Shown here one piece after another: positions 39,357-49,526 of a stretch of DNA of 64,000 bases; the first letter of the stretch is position 1; each line of letters begins with the position of its first letter. Source of the stretch: Astrobacterium formosum (GTDB lineage: Bacteria > Pseudomonadota > Alphaproteobacteria > Rhizobiales > Xanthobacteraceae); NCBI GenBank assembly GCA_030848545.1, contig JAVDCA010000007.1:124001-188000 (forward strand). The letters run 5' to 3'. A model generated the notes under the pieces. It saw only the letters and a list, made by a program, of their open reading frames with translations, was not told the origin of the DNA and made no database searches. A program made the position numbers and the translations under genes.

Positions 39357-39813
39357 CGTCTGTCTCCCAGTCAGTCATACGCGATGTGAAAGCGCGAGGC
39401 GTCGCTGCCGTCACGCTACAACCCGGGTTTTGGAGGGATCCGAACGAGAACGCCTGCCGCGCGCAGCGCCGGATAGGGCGCCAAAATCCGATTGTGCCGC
39501 ACACCAAATACGAGAATCCCGACTGAAGCAAGGCTCGTCAAAGTAGCTAGTATCTTGAAAAGTGTCGGATCCGGAGCAGCACACCCGGTTTCCACGTTTG
39601 CGCTCGCACAGGCGTCGATTTCTCAAATGACAGCAAGGAAATGTGCCGAGGCTCGCGCCGCGCCTTGCCGGCTGCAAGCCGACACCGCCCGGTACGGGCA
39701 CGGAAAACCCAGACCGCATGAGCGTCGTCAATCTCACCAAATAAGAAGATCGCCCGCCTGAAGCGGGCGATCCGTTCTTGTTCACCACCGGCAGCTGCCG
39801 GGACTGTCGAGAC
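39357..39813. other. Intergenic region between cspA and terC
   Basis: 457 bp with no supported gene. The cspA side is AT-richer than average and probably carries its promoter and leader. The far side holds the terminator at 39745-39775. Confidence 0.6.
39745..39775 (-). terminator. Rho-independent terminator of terC
   Basis: A 10-bp perfect stem GATCGCCCGC/GCGGGCGATC with a 5-base loop, about 40 bp after the terC stop. T-rich bases flank both sides, so it may act in both directions. Confidence 0.75.
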
Positions 39814-40617
39814 CTATTCGGCCGGCTGCTTGGTTTCCAACACCGGGTGCGGATTGACCGCTTCCTGCCTGGCGATTTTGGCTCGCCGCCACATTCCGCC
39901 GACCGTAAGCACCGCAACCGCACCGATGGTTGCGAAGGTCAGCTCGATGGTGTGGAACACGGGCTGACCGAACTGGGCGATCAACGTCTCCTGAATCGCC
40001 GGATCGGTGGCGATCACCTCGCCCGTGATCCACCCCAGGAGCGCCGCGCCGGCCCAGATCAGGATCGGGTAGCGGTCGAGCAGTGACATGATCAGGGCGG
40101 CGCCGGCGATGATCAGCGGGATGCTGACCGCAAGCCCGATGACCAAGAGCAGTAAGCTGCCCTGCGCCGCCGCCGCGATGGCGATGACGTTGTCGAGGCT
40201 CATGATGATGTCGGCCACGGCGACCATCTGGACGGCCCGCCACAATTTGTCGGCGGCCTCCACGTCCTTGTGTTCGTCCTCCGGCACCAGCAGCTTGACG
40301 GCGATGTAGAACAGCGCCGCTCCGCCGACGAGCTTGAGGTACGGCATCATCATCAGCGAGGCGATGATGACCGTGAACACGATGCGCAAAGCGACCGCGA
40401 CACCGGCGCCGAGGACCATGCCCCAGAAACGCTGTCGCGCCGGCAGGCTGCGGCACGCCATGGCGATGACTACGGCGTTGTCGCCCGACAACAGGATGTT
40501 GATCCACATGATCTTGCCGAGCGCGACCCAGAACATCGGCGTCGACATCTCATGCCAAGCATGGGCGATCAGGCCGCTCCAGGTGGCCGGATCAAGAAAT
40601 TGCAAGAACGAAGCCAC
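39814..40617 (-). CDS. TerC family integral membrane protein
   Basis: 267 residues with about seven membrane helices. TerC marks are INILLSGDNAVVIAMACRSL and the second acidic repeat IIMSLDNVIAIAAAAQG; the two conserved Asp-Asn sites probably bind a metal. Family members are linked to manganese export and tellurium resistance. Single gene, with its own terminator, 73 bp from ndk. Confidence 0.92.
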   Translation of the reverse strand: MASFLQFLDPATWSGLIAHAWHEMSTPMFWVALGKIMWINILLSGDNAVVIAMACRSLPARQRFWGMVLGAGVAVALRIVFTVIIASLMMMPYLKLVGGAALFYIAVKLLVPEDEHKDVEAADKLWRAVQMVAVADIIMSLDNVIAIAAAAQGSLLLLVIGLAVSIPLIIAGAALIMSLLDRYPILIWAGAALLGWITGEVIATDPAIQETLIAQFGQPVFHTIELTFATIGAVAVLTVGGMWRRAKIARQEAVNPHPVLETKQPAE

Positions 40618-40690
40618 TGTCTTCTCCTCTCGCGCCGCGCCCGCTCATCGCCGCGCCGCCCCGGACTAATTCCCGCCTATCCCCGTCGCC

Positions 40691-41113
40691 TCAACCGACG
40701 ATCTCGTTACCGGAGAAGAATTGGGTGATTTCCTTTGCCGCCGTATCGGCCGCATCGGAACCATGCACAGAGTTCTCGCCGATCGATTTCGCATGGGTCT
40801 TGCGGATCGTCCCTGCCGCCGCCTTGGCGGGATCGGTCGCACCCATGACTTCGCGATAACGTGCGATTGCGTTGTCGCCTTCGAGAACCTGAACCACTAC
40901 GGGGCCTGAAGTCATGAAGTCCACCAGTTCGCCGAAGAACGGACGCTCGCGGTGCACTCCGTAGAAGGTTTCGGCCTGATCGCGGGTGATCCGCACCCGC
41001 TTCTGCGCCACGATGCGCAAACCGGCCTGCTCGATCATCGCATTGACGGCGCCAGTGAGATTGCGCGCCGTCGCGTCGGGCTTGATGATCGAAAATGTAC
41101 GCTCGATCGCCAT
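40691..41113 (-). CDS. ndk: Nucleoside diphosphate kinase
   Basis: 140 residues. It transfers phosphate among nucleoside di- and triphosphates through phospho-His117 in [12 protein letters not shown]. The N-terminus [17 protein letters not shown] and the [10 protein letters not shown] loop are typical. Probably a single-gene unit. Confidence 0.97.
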   Translation of the reverse strand: MAIERTFSIIKPDATARNLTGAVNAMIEQAGLRIVAQKRVRITRDQAETFYGVHRERPFFGELVDFMTSGPVVVQVLEGDNAIARYREVMGATDPAKAAAGTIRKTHAKSIGENSVHGSDAADTAAKEITQFFSGNEIVG

Positions 41114-41324
41114 CGGGTCGTCCTTTGCCTCGGCTACAAAATGCGGACTAAAAACCGCCGGGGAGGCTTATACCCGCTGGGCTCCGGGCCGGGCAAGCAT
41201 AACCGGACAAGCCGAGCCGGATTGGCTGTTCATACTTTGGAGGCGAGGCCGTCCGCGCTCACGTACCGCCCGCTGTGGTTACCAGCCCGTTCGGCGACAC
41301 GCGCTCTCGCTTGATCGCCCGCGT

Positions 41325-41669
41325 TGCAGCTGGCCCACCATGTTCCGCGGGGCGAACGAAAGGTGCGCGCCAAGTCGCCGGCGGCGGCGAAAGGCCCCTT
41401 GGCTTTGGCAGAACTCATCGCGAGGATCGTACGCAAATCCGTGATACCGTCGCTATCCCCGCCGCGATCAGGACGGCAGCCTCTGGGTCTCGCTCGGAGC
41501 TTCACCGGTGGGAGGAAATCGTACTCCCCGAAGTTGAAATGGTAGCCGATCAGCCGGCCGCCGGTCTTGGAAAGAAGTCGCGACATGGCGTCGGCGCGAT
41601 CCTCGGGGCGTCGGTCATGCCTTTGATCGCGTCGCGGGTCTATCGTCCTTGTTTGATGTGAATCGGCAT
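41325..41669 (-). pseudogene. GYD-domain protein gene, disrupted
   Basis: From the ATG at 41669 the sequence reads MPIHIKQGR, then meets an in-frame TAG. It continues TRDAIKGMTDAP, then shifts frame to give DRADAMSRLLSKTGGRL and IGYHFNFGEYDF, the family hallmark. Two further frame changes join GEAPSET, AAVLIAAGIATVSRI and ILAMSSAKAKGPFAAAGDLA. Pieced together, this is a full-length GYD-domain protein of about 105 residues, with one stop and at least three frameshifts. GYD proteins are small stress-linked proteins of unknown role. So many lesions make sequencing error unlikely. Confidence 0.7.
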
Positions 41670-41847
41670 GGTCGTTCTCACGGTCGTTCTCCCGAAATCT
41701 GTCTGTATTCTACCATATTTGCAGCGGCCATTGCCGCGCCGATCTCCCCATTGTCCTCACTCCCGCGGGACGGATATCCGGGTCGACCGGAACCATCGTC
41801 GTCACCGCGTGTTCTTGCAGCAAAGCAACGTTCACCGAGATCGGCCG

Positions 41848-42054
41848 ATGCGGATGTTCCTTGGTTTGGTTCTAGGCGCGCTGCTGACCGTGACGGGCGC
41901 CTATGCGTATGACAACTATGCGCCGCGAAACGACCCCGCCGCGCGGCCGATGGTGAATTGGGACGTGGTTCGCTCCCACTGGAACGGCGTCGAGGCGAGC
42001 CTGCGCGACATGGGCAACCGCGTCCACGACGAATGGGCGAAGCGTGCGGGCTGA
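41848..42054 (+). CDS. Small exported or membrane-anchored unknown protein
   Basis: Not recognised. 68 residues from the ATG at 41848: an N-terminal hydrophobic helix (FLGLVLGALLTVTGAYAY) that could be a signal peptide or anchor, then a short hydrophilic part (NWDVVRSHWNGVEASLRDMG). A strong terminator follows 70 bp after the stop, which supports a real single-gene transcript. The start could also be the ATG at 41854. Confidence 0.65.
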   Translation: MRMFLGLVLGALLTVTGAYAYDNYAPRNDPAARPMVNWDVVRSHWNGVEASLRDMGNRVHDEWAKRAG

Positions 42055-42123
42055 TGTGCCGGTGGCGCGCGATCGGCCGGGATGCCGGCGACGATGCGCT
42101 CAATCGTCCCAGTCCGACGGAGG

Positions 42124-42150
42124 AAAGCCCGGTCATGTGCCGGGCTTTTC
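42124..42150. terminator. Bidirectional rho-independent terminator
   Basis: A 9-bp stem AAAGCCCGG/CCGGGCTTT with T-rich sequence on the plus strand. It sits between the convergent small genes ending at 42054 and 42185 and can serve both. Confidence 0.8.
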
Positions 42151-42184
42151 CTTGTTCAGCCAAGCATAGCCTTGTTTGGAAGCC

Positions 42185-42427
42185 CTATGTCGTCGCACCG
42201 GCGCGGGCAAAGTGGCCGTGCTGCAGCATCGCGGTGATCTCCTGGCGGCCGAAGGACGAGCCGTCGTCGCCTTCGATCAGCAACGCGGTTTGGCCGGTTC
42301 GGTCGAGATGCTGGGCGAAGCCGAGCGCCTCGTCGAGCGAGGTGAACGCCTTGAACAGCATCTTGTCTTTTTCGATGGCGCGGATCTGTTCGGCTCCGCG
42401 TGGGCCGCTGTAGAGACGGTATTGCAT
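42185..42427 (-). CDS. Small unknown protein (80 residues)
   Basis: Not recognised by family name. The ATG at 42427 follows a strong GAGGAGG site. The sequence MQYRLYSGPRGAEQIRAIEK and LDEALGFAQHLDRTGQ suggests a compact alpha/beta fold without export signal. It has a consistent codon pattern and is closed by the shared terminator. Function unknown. Confidence 0.75.
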   Translation of the reverse strand: MQYRLYSGPRGAEQIRAIEKDKMLFKAFTSLDEALGFAQHLDRTGQTALLIEGDDGSSFGRQEITAMLQHGHFARAGATT

Positions 42428-42875
42428 CTTCTTTCCTCCTCGTCTGGAGTGCCCCTTACGATTCACCGGTTGCCGCGGCAACCGCGCTCCGCGGCGGTCG
42501 CAACGAGGCGCTGACGAGACGCGAACGGGTTCGCTCAACGGCTGGTTCCGCCCTTCCGTGTCGACGTCAGCGCAAATATTGGGCGTTGCATGCGCGCGAC
42601 GAAGTCGCGGCCGCCCTTGAGGCGGTGCAGAATGGCACCGTCGCCGTAAATATGGTGATCCGCGTTCCAATGGCGAGCCCCCTGTCCGGGCCTCCGCACA
42701 ACCCGACCCGATACGACCTCATTGTTCGCCCATGATTCACGGGCGCTTAACGCCCGTTCATGAGACATCACTTTTGATCTCCGGCGGAGTGCGTCCGGAA
42801 CTCGGCATCGAACGGAGCGTTGGTCGGGCACTGCAAACCTCACGGGCACGGCGGGGGCCACAAGGAGACAGCCCG
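42428..42875. other. Intergenic region upstream of the DUF1236 gene
   Basis: 448 bp between divergent genes. Several open frames cross it on both strands, but none has a ribosome site or a protein-like composition. It should hold two divergent promoters; no clear boxes were found. Confidence 0.5.
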
Positions 42876-43679
42876 ATGACGAAATCCAGGTTCCTGATCG
42901 CCACCGCCGCCGCGGCCCTGATCGCGGGGGCGGCCTACGCCCAGAGTCCCGCCTCGCCTCCGGCCCAGAGCGGTCCGTCCGCTGGCGCGTCCGGCTCGAT
43001 GGGTGGCGCAGGCGCCCCGAGCGGCTCGATGAATTCCGGTGCCGGCATGGACCGGCAGGGCGGTGCCAATGCCCAAGGGGCCGGTGCGGCGACGACCGGC
43101 GCGGGCCCGGGCGCCACCACCGAGACCAACAAGGCCGATGACTTCAAGACCAAGGGAGCGTCCGACAACAAGTCCATGCCCAGCCAGAAGGGCGCGCAGG
43201 ACTCCCGGTCCAAGTCCGACAAATCGGAGACCACCGGACAGGCGCCGAACAACCGTTCCGGTCAATCCGAAACCAACTCCCAACAGCGCAGCGGCACCGG
43301 CACCCCCCCGAGCGGCCAGAAGAGCCAGTCGCAGGAGATGAACCGCTCGCAAACGCAGGGCAATCAACGCGACGGCCAGAGCGGCGACAACGCCCGCGCC
43401 GGCAGCGACACCAATGTCAACGTCAACCTTTCGACCGAGCAGCGCACCCGCATCAAGGAAGTGATCGTGCGCGACAAGAGCGCGCCGCGCATCGCCGACG
43501 TCAACTTCTCCATCAATGTCGGCACCGCCGTGCCGAGGACCGTGAAGCACGTGGTCGTGCCGCAGACGATCGTCGAGATCCACCCGGCCTGGCGCGGCTT
43601 CCATTATTTCATGGCCGGCGACCAGATCGTCATCATCGATCCGGCGACATTCCGCATCGTCGCGGTCCTGGACGCGTAA
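42876..43679 (+). CDS. DUF1236 domain exported protein with low-complexity region
   Basis: 267 residues from the ATG at 42876, which has AAGGAG 8 bp upstream. Residues 1-22 are a signal peptide ending GAAYAQ. Residues 25-190 are a low-complexity Gly/Ser/Gln/Asn-rich stretch. The C-terminal half (VNLSTEQRTRIKEVIVRDK to HPAWRGFHYFMAGDQIVII) carries the DUF1236 fold found in alphaproteobacterial envelope proteins. No function is known. A strong terminator follows. Confidence 0.87.
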   Translation: MTKSRFLIATAAAALIAGAAYAQSPASPPAQSGPSAGASGSMGGAGAPSGSMNSGAGMDRQGGANAQGAGAATTGAGPGATTETNKADDFKTKGASDNKSMPSQKGAQDSRSKSDKSETTGQAPNNRSGQSETNSQQRSGTGTPPSGQKSQSQEMNRSQTQGNQRDGQSGDNARAGSDTNVNVNLSTEQRTRIKEVIVRDKSAPRIADVNFSINVGTAVPRTVKHVVVPQTIVEIHPAWRGFHYFMAGDQIVIIDPATFRIVAVLDA

Positions 43680-43700
43680 CACCAACCGCTGACGACGAAG

Positions 43701-43727
43701 GGGGCGGCCAGCGCGGCCGCCCCGTTT
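43701..43727 (+). terminator. Terminator of the DUF1236 gene
   Basis: A 9-bp perfect stem GGGGCGGCC/GGCCGCCCC with a 5-base loop and a short GTTT, 21 bp after the stop. The T-tract is short. Confidence 0.6.
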
Positions 43728-43746
43728 GACTTGGTGGTCGCCTCGA

Positions 43747-44698
43747 TCAGGCCCTCACCTCCTGACGCTGGAAAGCGACATAGCCTGCGGCGAACAAAAC
43801 GATCATGCCGGCGACCAGCGCCACGGCCTGCGGCCAGGCAACCGCGAGGCTGTCGGCAAAGGCGAGCGGAGCACCGCCGACCGCCCCCTGCAACTGGTCC
43901 ATGAACACCGGACCGAGCGAGCGCGTTGATGGCGACAACAGCGCCAGCACCACCTCGCCGAACAGATGGCTCGGCGAGATGCGCATGAGCGCCTGCGTCC
44001 ATTCCAAGGTCGCCAGCGTCGGCAGCCCGAGGATCTGCAACCGGACGTTCGGCGGCGCGATCGCTTCGGCGAGTGCCGGCGCCAGCATCGGCCACAGCAC
44101 TGCGAGCAGGAGCCAGGTGCCGAGCGAGGTCAGGGCCGCCGTCGCCGGCGACCGGAACAGGATCGAGTACAGCATGGCGAGCGCCAGCCACACGCCCGCA
44201 TAGGCGAGCGCGAAGACGAGAAAGACCAGCGAACGCGCGATCTCCTCGCCGCTCGGCGGCACGCCGAGCATGAAGACCCCGAGCCCCACCACCAGCAGCC
44301 ATAGACACAAGAGGCTGATCGCGATGGTCGCCAGGCCGGCGAGGAATTTTCCCGCCAGCAGCGCGTCGCGGTAGATCGGCTGTGCCAGGATGCGTGACAG
44401 CGTACGCCGATTGTGCTCGCCATTGACCGCGTCGAAGCCGAGCCCGATGGCCATCAGCGGAATGAGGAACCCGAGGATGGCGACGAAGGACGGCAACTTT
44501 CCCTGACTGACGGTGAACAGCTTCAGAAGAACGAATGGGTCCTCCTGGGTGGTTTCCCGTATGGCCGAGATCGCCCCGTAGAGGGCCGCGACGGCGGTGA
44601 GCACGACGAGCCATTCCAGCACCCGCATGCGGACGCTGGAAAGATGGTCGGCGAGTTCCTTGAGGAAGACGCCCGACAGCCCTTGCCAGGGCGAACCT

Positions 44699-44709
<11 letters not shown>
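43747..44709 (-). CDS. ABC-2 type transporter permease
   Basis: 320-residue inner-membrane protein with six predicted helices. The first ([20 protein letters not shown]) is followed by a long loop. [20 protein letters not shown] then RDALLAGK is the usual cytoplasmic coupling segment of ABC-2 permeases of the NosY type. It starts at 44709, overlapping the ATPase gene by 11 bp. It forms one exporter with the ATPase; the substrate is unknown. Confidence 0.88.
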
Positions 44710-45691
<982 letters not shown>

Positions 45692-45700
45692 GGGACCCCC

Positions 45701-46864
45701 TCATCGCCGGCCGAAACGTGACACAGCGCCGACCATCAGGAGCAGCGCCGCGCCGATGATGCCCGCCCCCGCCATGCCCCAGGCGGTCGAGGTGGAGACG
45801 GCGACACGGAACTGGGTCGTGGCGCTCTCGCCGCGCGAGGAGGCACGGATCGTCGTCATATAATCGCCGGCGAGCGACTTCGCCGTCGGCGTGATCTGCG
45901 CCTGCACTTCGGCGTCCTTGCCGGGCGCGATCATGTCGATGGTCTTGGGCTCGAAAGTCACTTTCCAGCCGCTCGGCGCGGTCGCGCTGAGTTCGACATT
46001 ATCGGCCGGCGCACTGCCCGTGTTGGCGACCACGACCGGAATATTCGACTGCGCCCCGGCCTCGGCACGGCCGCTCACCAGGCCGTCGCGTCCCGAGATC
46101 GTCAGCTGCGGCTGACCGACCACCTCGAGCGACAGCGCCGTCTTGGCGGTTGCGTCTTCGGCGCTGACCGCGACGGAGATCGGATATTTTCCGGCGTCGA
46201 TGGTCGACGGCGGCCGCACCTTGAGCTTGATCTCCTTGGACTGCCCGGCCTCGATCGGGATCGAGGACAGCTGCTGAGTGCCGTATGCTTCGGTGAACGA
46301 GGTTTCGAAATTGCGCGGCGCCTCGGCGGCGAAGCTCGCCGTGAGGTTGCGGCCGGAATCGTTCTTGATCTTGAGGCTGTAATCGAAGCTCGACTTGGGC
46401 GTGCCGCGTAGCGCCGGCAGGGTCGCCTCCACGGCGAGCTTGGCAGGAAGTTCCTTGGCGAGCGTGACGGCGATCGGCAGCTCGACGCGGTTGCCCTGCC
46501 CCGCCGCACTGACCGTCAGGTTGTGAGTGCCGAGGCCCGCGTTGGCCGGCACGTCCAGGCGAAGCTGCAAGGGCACGTTGGCGTCAGCTGCCGGCATGGC
46601 GGCGGCGACCGGCTGGCCGCCGCCGAGCAGGGTCGCGACCCAGCCCTGCGGCACGCCTTCGACCGAGAGCGCGAAACGTTCCGGCGCGAGACCGTAATTC
46701 TGCAGCCGCAATGACAGTGTCGACGTGGTCCCCGGCCGCACCGACACGGCCGGATAGTCGGTGAGCAGATAGAGTCCCCTCACGTCCTTCGGCGTTTCGG
46801 CCGAAGCGGCAGCAACGGCAAGACCGAGGATGACGGGTATGGCAAAGAGCGCGGAAGCGCGCAT
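45701..46864 (-). CDS. NEW3-domain exported protein, membrane-anchored, ABC-linked
   Basis: 387 residues. The ATG at 46864 follows GGAG and opens a signal peptide (ALFAIPVILGLAVAAASA). The body consists of repeated beta-sandwich domains of NEW3/COG1470 type (YPAVSVRPGTTSTLSLRLQN, TFEPKTIDMIAPGKDAEV), and a C-terminal helix (GMAGAGIIGAALLLMVGAVS) anchors it with a short basic tail. It would face the periplasm next to the ABC exporter. Domain role: probably protein or glycan binding. Confidence 0.85.
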   Translation of the reverse strand: MRASALFAIPVILGLAVAAASAETPKDVRGLYLLTDYPAVSVRPGTTSTLSLRLQNYGLAPERFALSVEGVPQGWVATLLGGGQPVAAAMPAADANVPLQLRLDVPANAGLGTHNLTVSAAGQGNRVELPIAVTLAKELPAKLAVEATLPALRGTPKSSFDYSLKIKNDSGRNLTASFAAEAPRNFETSFTEAYGTQQLSSIPIEAGQSKEIKLKVRPPSTIDAGKYPISVAVSAEDATAKTALSLEVVGQPQLTISGRDGLVSGRAEAGAQSNIPVVVANTGSAPADNVELSATAPSGWKVTFEPKTIDMIAPGKDAEVQAQITPTAKSLAGDYMTTIRASSRGESATTQFRVAVSTSTAWGMAGAGIIGAALLLMVGAVSRFGRR

Positions 46865-47191
46865 GGCGGCTTCTCCTTTCAGTTCGACTTGTTCAGAGTC
46901 GCGCCCCTCCCAGCGAAACCGAGAGGATCGGCACCGTTGGATCAGTACCCATTTTTTCGCTGATCGTGGCAAAATCTGAACAAAGTCGGGGAATTTTTGG
47001 GACAATCGGCGAGCAGCGTCGGCGAGCCCATGTCGACGTCAGGCGGCGGGACACCAGGACAATCGAGGACAGCGCGCGGCGATATCACGATCAATATGTA
47101 TGGGGCAGAAGAAGAAAGCCGGAGCGGTGCCGGCGCCGGCTGACAGGCAGGGCGCATTCTGCTTGGGCGAACGCGCTACGATCGAACAGGC
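46865..47191. other. Intergenic region upstream of the NEW3-ABC operon
   Basis: 327 bp with no supported gene. It should hold the promoter of the minus-strand NEW3-ABC operon, and the part next to that gene is locally AT-rich. No terminator is seen for the binding-protein gene that ends at 47192. Confidence 0.5.
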
Positions 47192-48196
47192 TCACATCTT
47201 CTCGATCTTGGCGTCCTCGATCACCTTGGTCCACTTCGCCACCTCGATCTTGATCCGCTCGGTGAATTGAGCCGGCGTGTTGGCGATCGGGGTGAAGCCG
47301 AGTTCGAGGAACTTCTCTTTCATGCCGGGAGCGACCACGATCTTGTGGATCTCCTGGTAGAGAAAATCGACGATCTCCTTCGGGGTCTTCGCCGGCACCA
47401 GGAAGGCCTGCATGGTGGTGGCCTCCTGTCCGGTCATGCCGACCTCGTTGAGGGACGGTACGTCCGGAACCGTCGGGAAACGGCCCGGGCTCGTCAGGCC
47501 GAGCCCGATGATCTTCTTGTCGTTGACCAGCGGCACCGCCGGCGGCAGTGCCACACAGGCGAACGGATTGTGGCCGGCGACCACCGACTGCACCGCCGGA
47601 CTGGCGCCGCGGAACGGCACGTGGGTGAGATCGAGCTTGTAGGACAGCTTCAAGAGCTCCGCCGACAGATGTGGTCCGGTGCCGGCGCCCGGCGAAGCGT
47701 AATTGTATTTGCCGGGATTGGCCTTCACGAGACCAACGAACTCCTTCATCGATTTCACCCCGGTGGAGGGGTGGGCGAGGAAGATGTGCGGCGAGTCGCC
47801 CGCAATGGTGATGGCCTCGAAATCCTTGAAGGGATCGTAGGGGATCCTGGCGTACAAGCCCGGATTGACGACGAAACTCGACGACACTACGAGGATCGTC
47901 AGGCCGTCGGGCGCCGCCCGTGCCACCGCCCCCATGCCGATATTGCCGCCGGCGCCACCCTGATTGTCGACGAAGAACTGCCGGCTCAGGTTGTCCGAAA
48001 GTCTGCCGCCGATCAGACGCGCCATCACGTCGGTCGGCCCACCGGCCGCGAACGGGACCACCAACTTGACGGGCCGATCCGGATAGCCGCCGGCCTGAGC
48101 GAAGGCCCCAGGCGCCCCCTTGATCATACCGGCGCCGGCTGTTCCCAGCATCAACGCCATCGTCGCGCGTCGTGAAAACCCGGTCTTGCCTTCCAT
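47192..48196 (-). CDS. Tripartite tricarboxylate transporter substrate-binding protein (Bug family), orphan
   Basis: 334 residues; ATG at 48196 after GGGAG. A twin-arginine signal (SRRATMALMLGTAGAGM) ends near GAFAQA. Bug signatures are YPDRPVKLVVPFAAGGPTD and NQGGAGGNIGMGAVARAAPDG. It is clearly distant from the two copies at 2-4 kb. No tctA or tctB lies nearby, so it must use another locus' permease or act as a sensor. Next to it, across a 577-bp gap, are a TetR regulator and a small catabolic-looking unit. Confidence 0.92.
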   Translation of the reverse strand: MEGKTGFSRRATMALMLGTAGAGMIKGAPGAFAQAGGYPDRPVKLVVPFAAGGPTDVMARLIGGRLSDNLSRQFFVDNQGGAGGNIGMGAVARAAPDGLTILVVSSSFVVNPGLYARIPYDPFKDFEAITIAGDSPHIFLAHPSTGVKSMKEFVGLVKANPGKYNYASPGAGTGPHLSAELLKLSYKLDLTHVPFRGASPAVQSVVAGHNPFACVALPPAVPLVNDKKIIGLGLTSPGRFPTVPDVPSLNEVGMTGQEATTMQAFLVPAKTPKEIVDFLYQEIHKIVVAPGMKEKFLELGFTPIANTPAQFTERIKIEVAKWTKVIEDAKIEKM

Positions 48197-48393
48197 CTCA
48201 TTCTCCCTGGTCACGGGACTGGCGATCACGCTCTTGAACGACCGTCTGGCTGGATCGAGAGGGTCAAGTCGGCCTATGCAAGCCGACCCTGCAAACCGCT
48301 TACGATCGGGTTCGCAGGGCGAAGATCAACCGCTTACGCCACCTGGTGGCGGATTTTCCCCTCAGTCTGCCGAGGGCGCGCACGCCCCGCATC

Positions 48394-48453
48394 TTGGAAC
48401 GACGCCTATTGGAACGACGCCTGCTGGAATGACGCTTCTCGGCATCGCGCCGC
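48394..48453. repeat. Tandem array, 15-bp period
   Basis: TTGGAACGACGCCTA, TTGGAACGACGCCTG and CTGGAATGACGCTTC, then a fourth more divergent unit, in exact 15-bp register. Confidence 0.8.
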
Positions 48454-48696
48454 ATTGCCCGACACCAAACATTTTCTTGCCGATGGAAATCCCGTCATCA
48501 AGATCGATGCCGAGATGGACGAACCGCGTGTCCACAGTAGCGGCCTCGAAGGCCGCGTTGGCGATTTCTTCAGATGCGCGCGGCAAACTCGCGCACGGAA
48601 TTGTTTCGTCCGACTGCTGGCCACCGCCCCGATGGTCTCGTGTGCAGCCATGCCAACTCCGCATCCTGTCGCGCCGTGCGTCCGGCGCCGAGCCGA

Positions 48697-48725
48697 TTGA
48701 CATCAAACAAACGACTGTTTAATCT
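48697..48725 (+). promoter_or_regulatory. tetR promoter with operator-like palindrome in the spacer
   Basis: TTGACA at 48697-48702, a 17-bp spacer, and TAATCT at 48720-48725, 48 bp before the tetR start. The spacer contains AAAC-GACT-GTTT (48709-48720), a symmetric site of the type bound by TetR-family dimers. This placement suggests autorepression. Confidence 0.6.
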
Positions 48726-48773
48726 ACCCTAAGTTGTGGCAGATCGCGCCAGTCAGGTCAAGAGTGCCCATTC

Positions 48774-49484
48774 ATGACAGCGCTCAAAGAACATTCTTCG
48801 ACATCGACCACAACTGCCCGGCGAAAGAGACGAAAACAAGCGAGCGCGGTTTCGGGGCCGGCGCGCGAGCGCATTCTGCAGGCGGCCGAACACCTGTTCG
48901 CCGAACACGGCATGTCGGGCGTCGGCCTGCGCACCATCACGGCCGCCGCCAAAGTCAACCTTGCGGCGATCTCCTATCATTTCGGCTCCAAGGACGGACT
49001 GCTCGAAGCGCTGTTCGCGGCGCGCGCCGCTCCGATTGCCGAAGAGCGCATGCGCCTCCTTGCGGAGTGCACGAAGGCGGCCGACGGCTCCCCTGCCCTG
49101 GAGAACATTCTCGACGCTTTCGTGCGCCCGACGCTGACGCTCGGACCGCAAACGCCCCAAGGTGGCCATGCATTCGGGCGCCTGCGCGCGCGCCTCGCCA
49201 CCGAACCCGAAAGACTGGCGCGCAAGATTCTCGCCAAGGCGTTCGACCATTCGAGCAAGATGTTCATCGAGGCGATCGTCGCCGCGCTGCCCGAAATTCC
49301 CCGCCCCGATATCGAGTGGCGCTTCCACTTCATGCTCGGGTCGATGTTCTACACCATGGCCAATTCCGGCCGCATCCAGGCCCTGACCGACGGGCGCTGC
49401 GATCCCGGCGACGCCCAGCGCGCGCTTCATCACATGATCCCGTTCCTGGCAGCCGGATTCCGTTCGCCGCCGGTCCCGGAATGA
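48774..49484 (+). CDS. TetR family transcriptional regulator
   Basis: 236 residues. After a basic 28-residue N-terminal tail, the helix-turn-helix lies at about residues 40-80 (GMSGVGLRTITAAAKVNLA then AISYHFGSKDGLLEAL), a textbook TetR pattern. The C-terminal part is the ligand domain. It precedes the cyclase and ThDP enzyme genes on the same strand and diverges from the Bug protein, so these are its likely targets besides itself. Confidence 0.93.
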   Translation: MTALKEHSSTSTTTARRKRRKQASAVSGPARERILQAAEHLFAEHGMSGVGLRTITAAAKVNLAAISYHFGSKDGLLEALFAARAAPIAEERMRLLAECTKAADGSPALENILDAFVRPTLTLGPQTPQGGHAFGRLRARLATEPERLARKILAKAFDHSSKMFIEAIVAALPEIPRPDIEWRFHFMLGSMFYTMANSGRIQALTDGRCDPGDAQRALHHMIPFLAAGFRSPPVPE

Positions 49485-49526
49485 GCCCGTCCTCAAGACA
49501 TCTGCCCGCAAGAAGGACCCGCGTTG

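Larger units (their letters stand above)
48197..48773. other. Divergent intergenic region, binding protein / tetR
   Basis: 577 bp without a convincing gene. It holds a 15-bp tandem array (48394-48453) and a good promoter with an operator-like palindrome in front of tetR (48697-48725). One minus frame (48362-48706) is open but has no ribosome site or family likeness. Confidence 0.55.

Noticed and set aside
42535..42861. Minus-strand open frame of 108 residues upstream of the DUF1236 gene
   Set aside because: No ribosome site, arginine-rich composition typical of shadow frames, and it runs into the neighbouring promoter region.
48362..48706. Minus-strand frame of 114 residues between the Bug protein and tetR
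   Set aside because: It spans the 15-bp array and the tetR promoter, with no ribosome site or family likeness.
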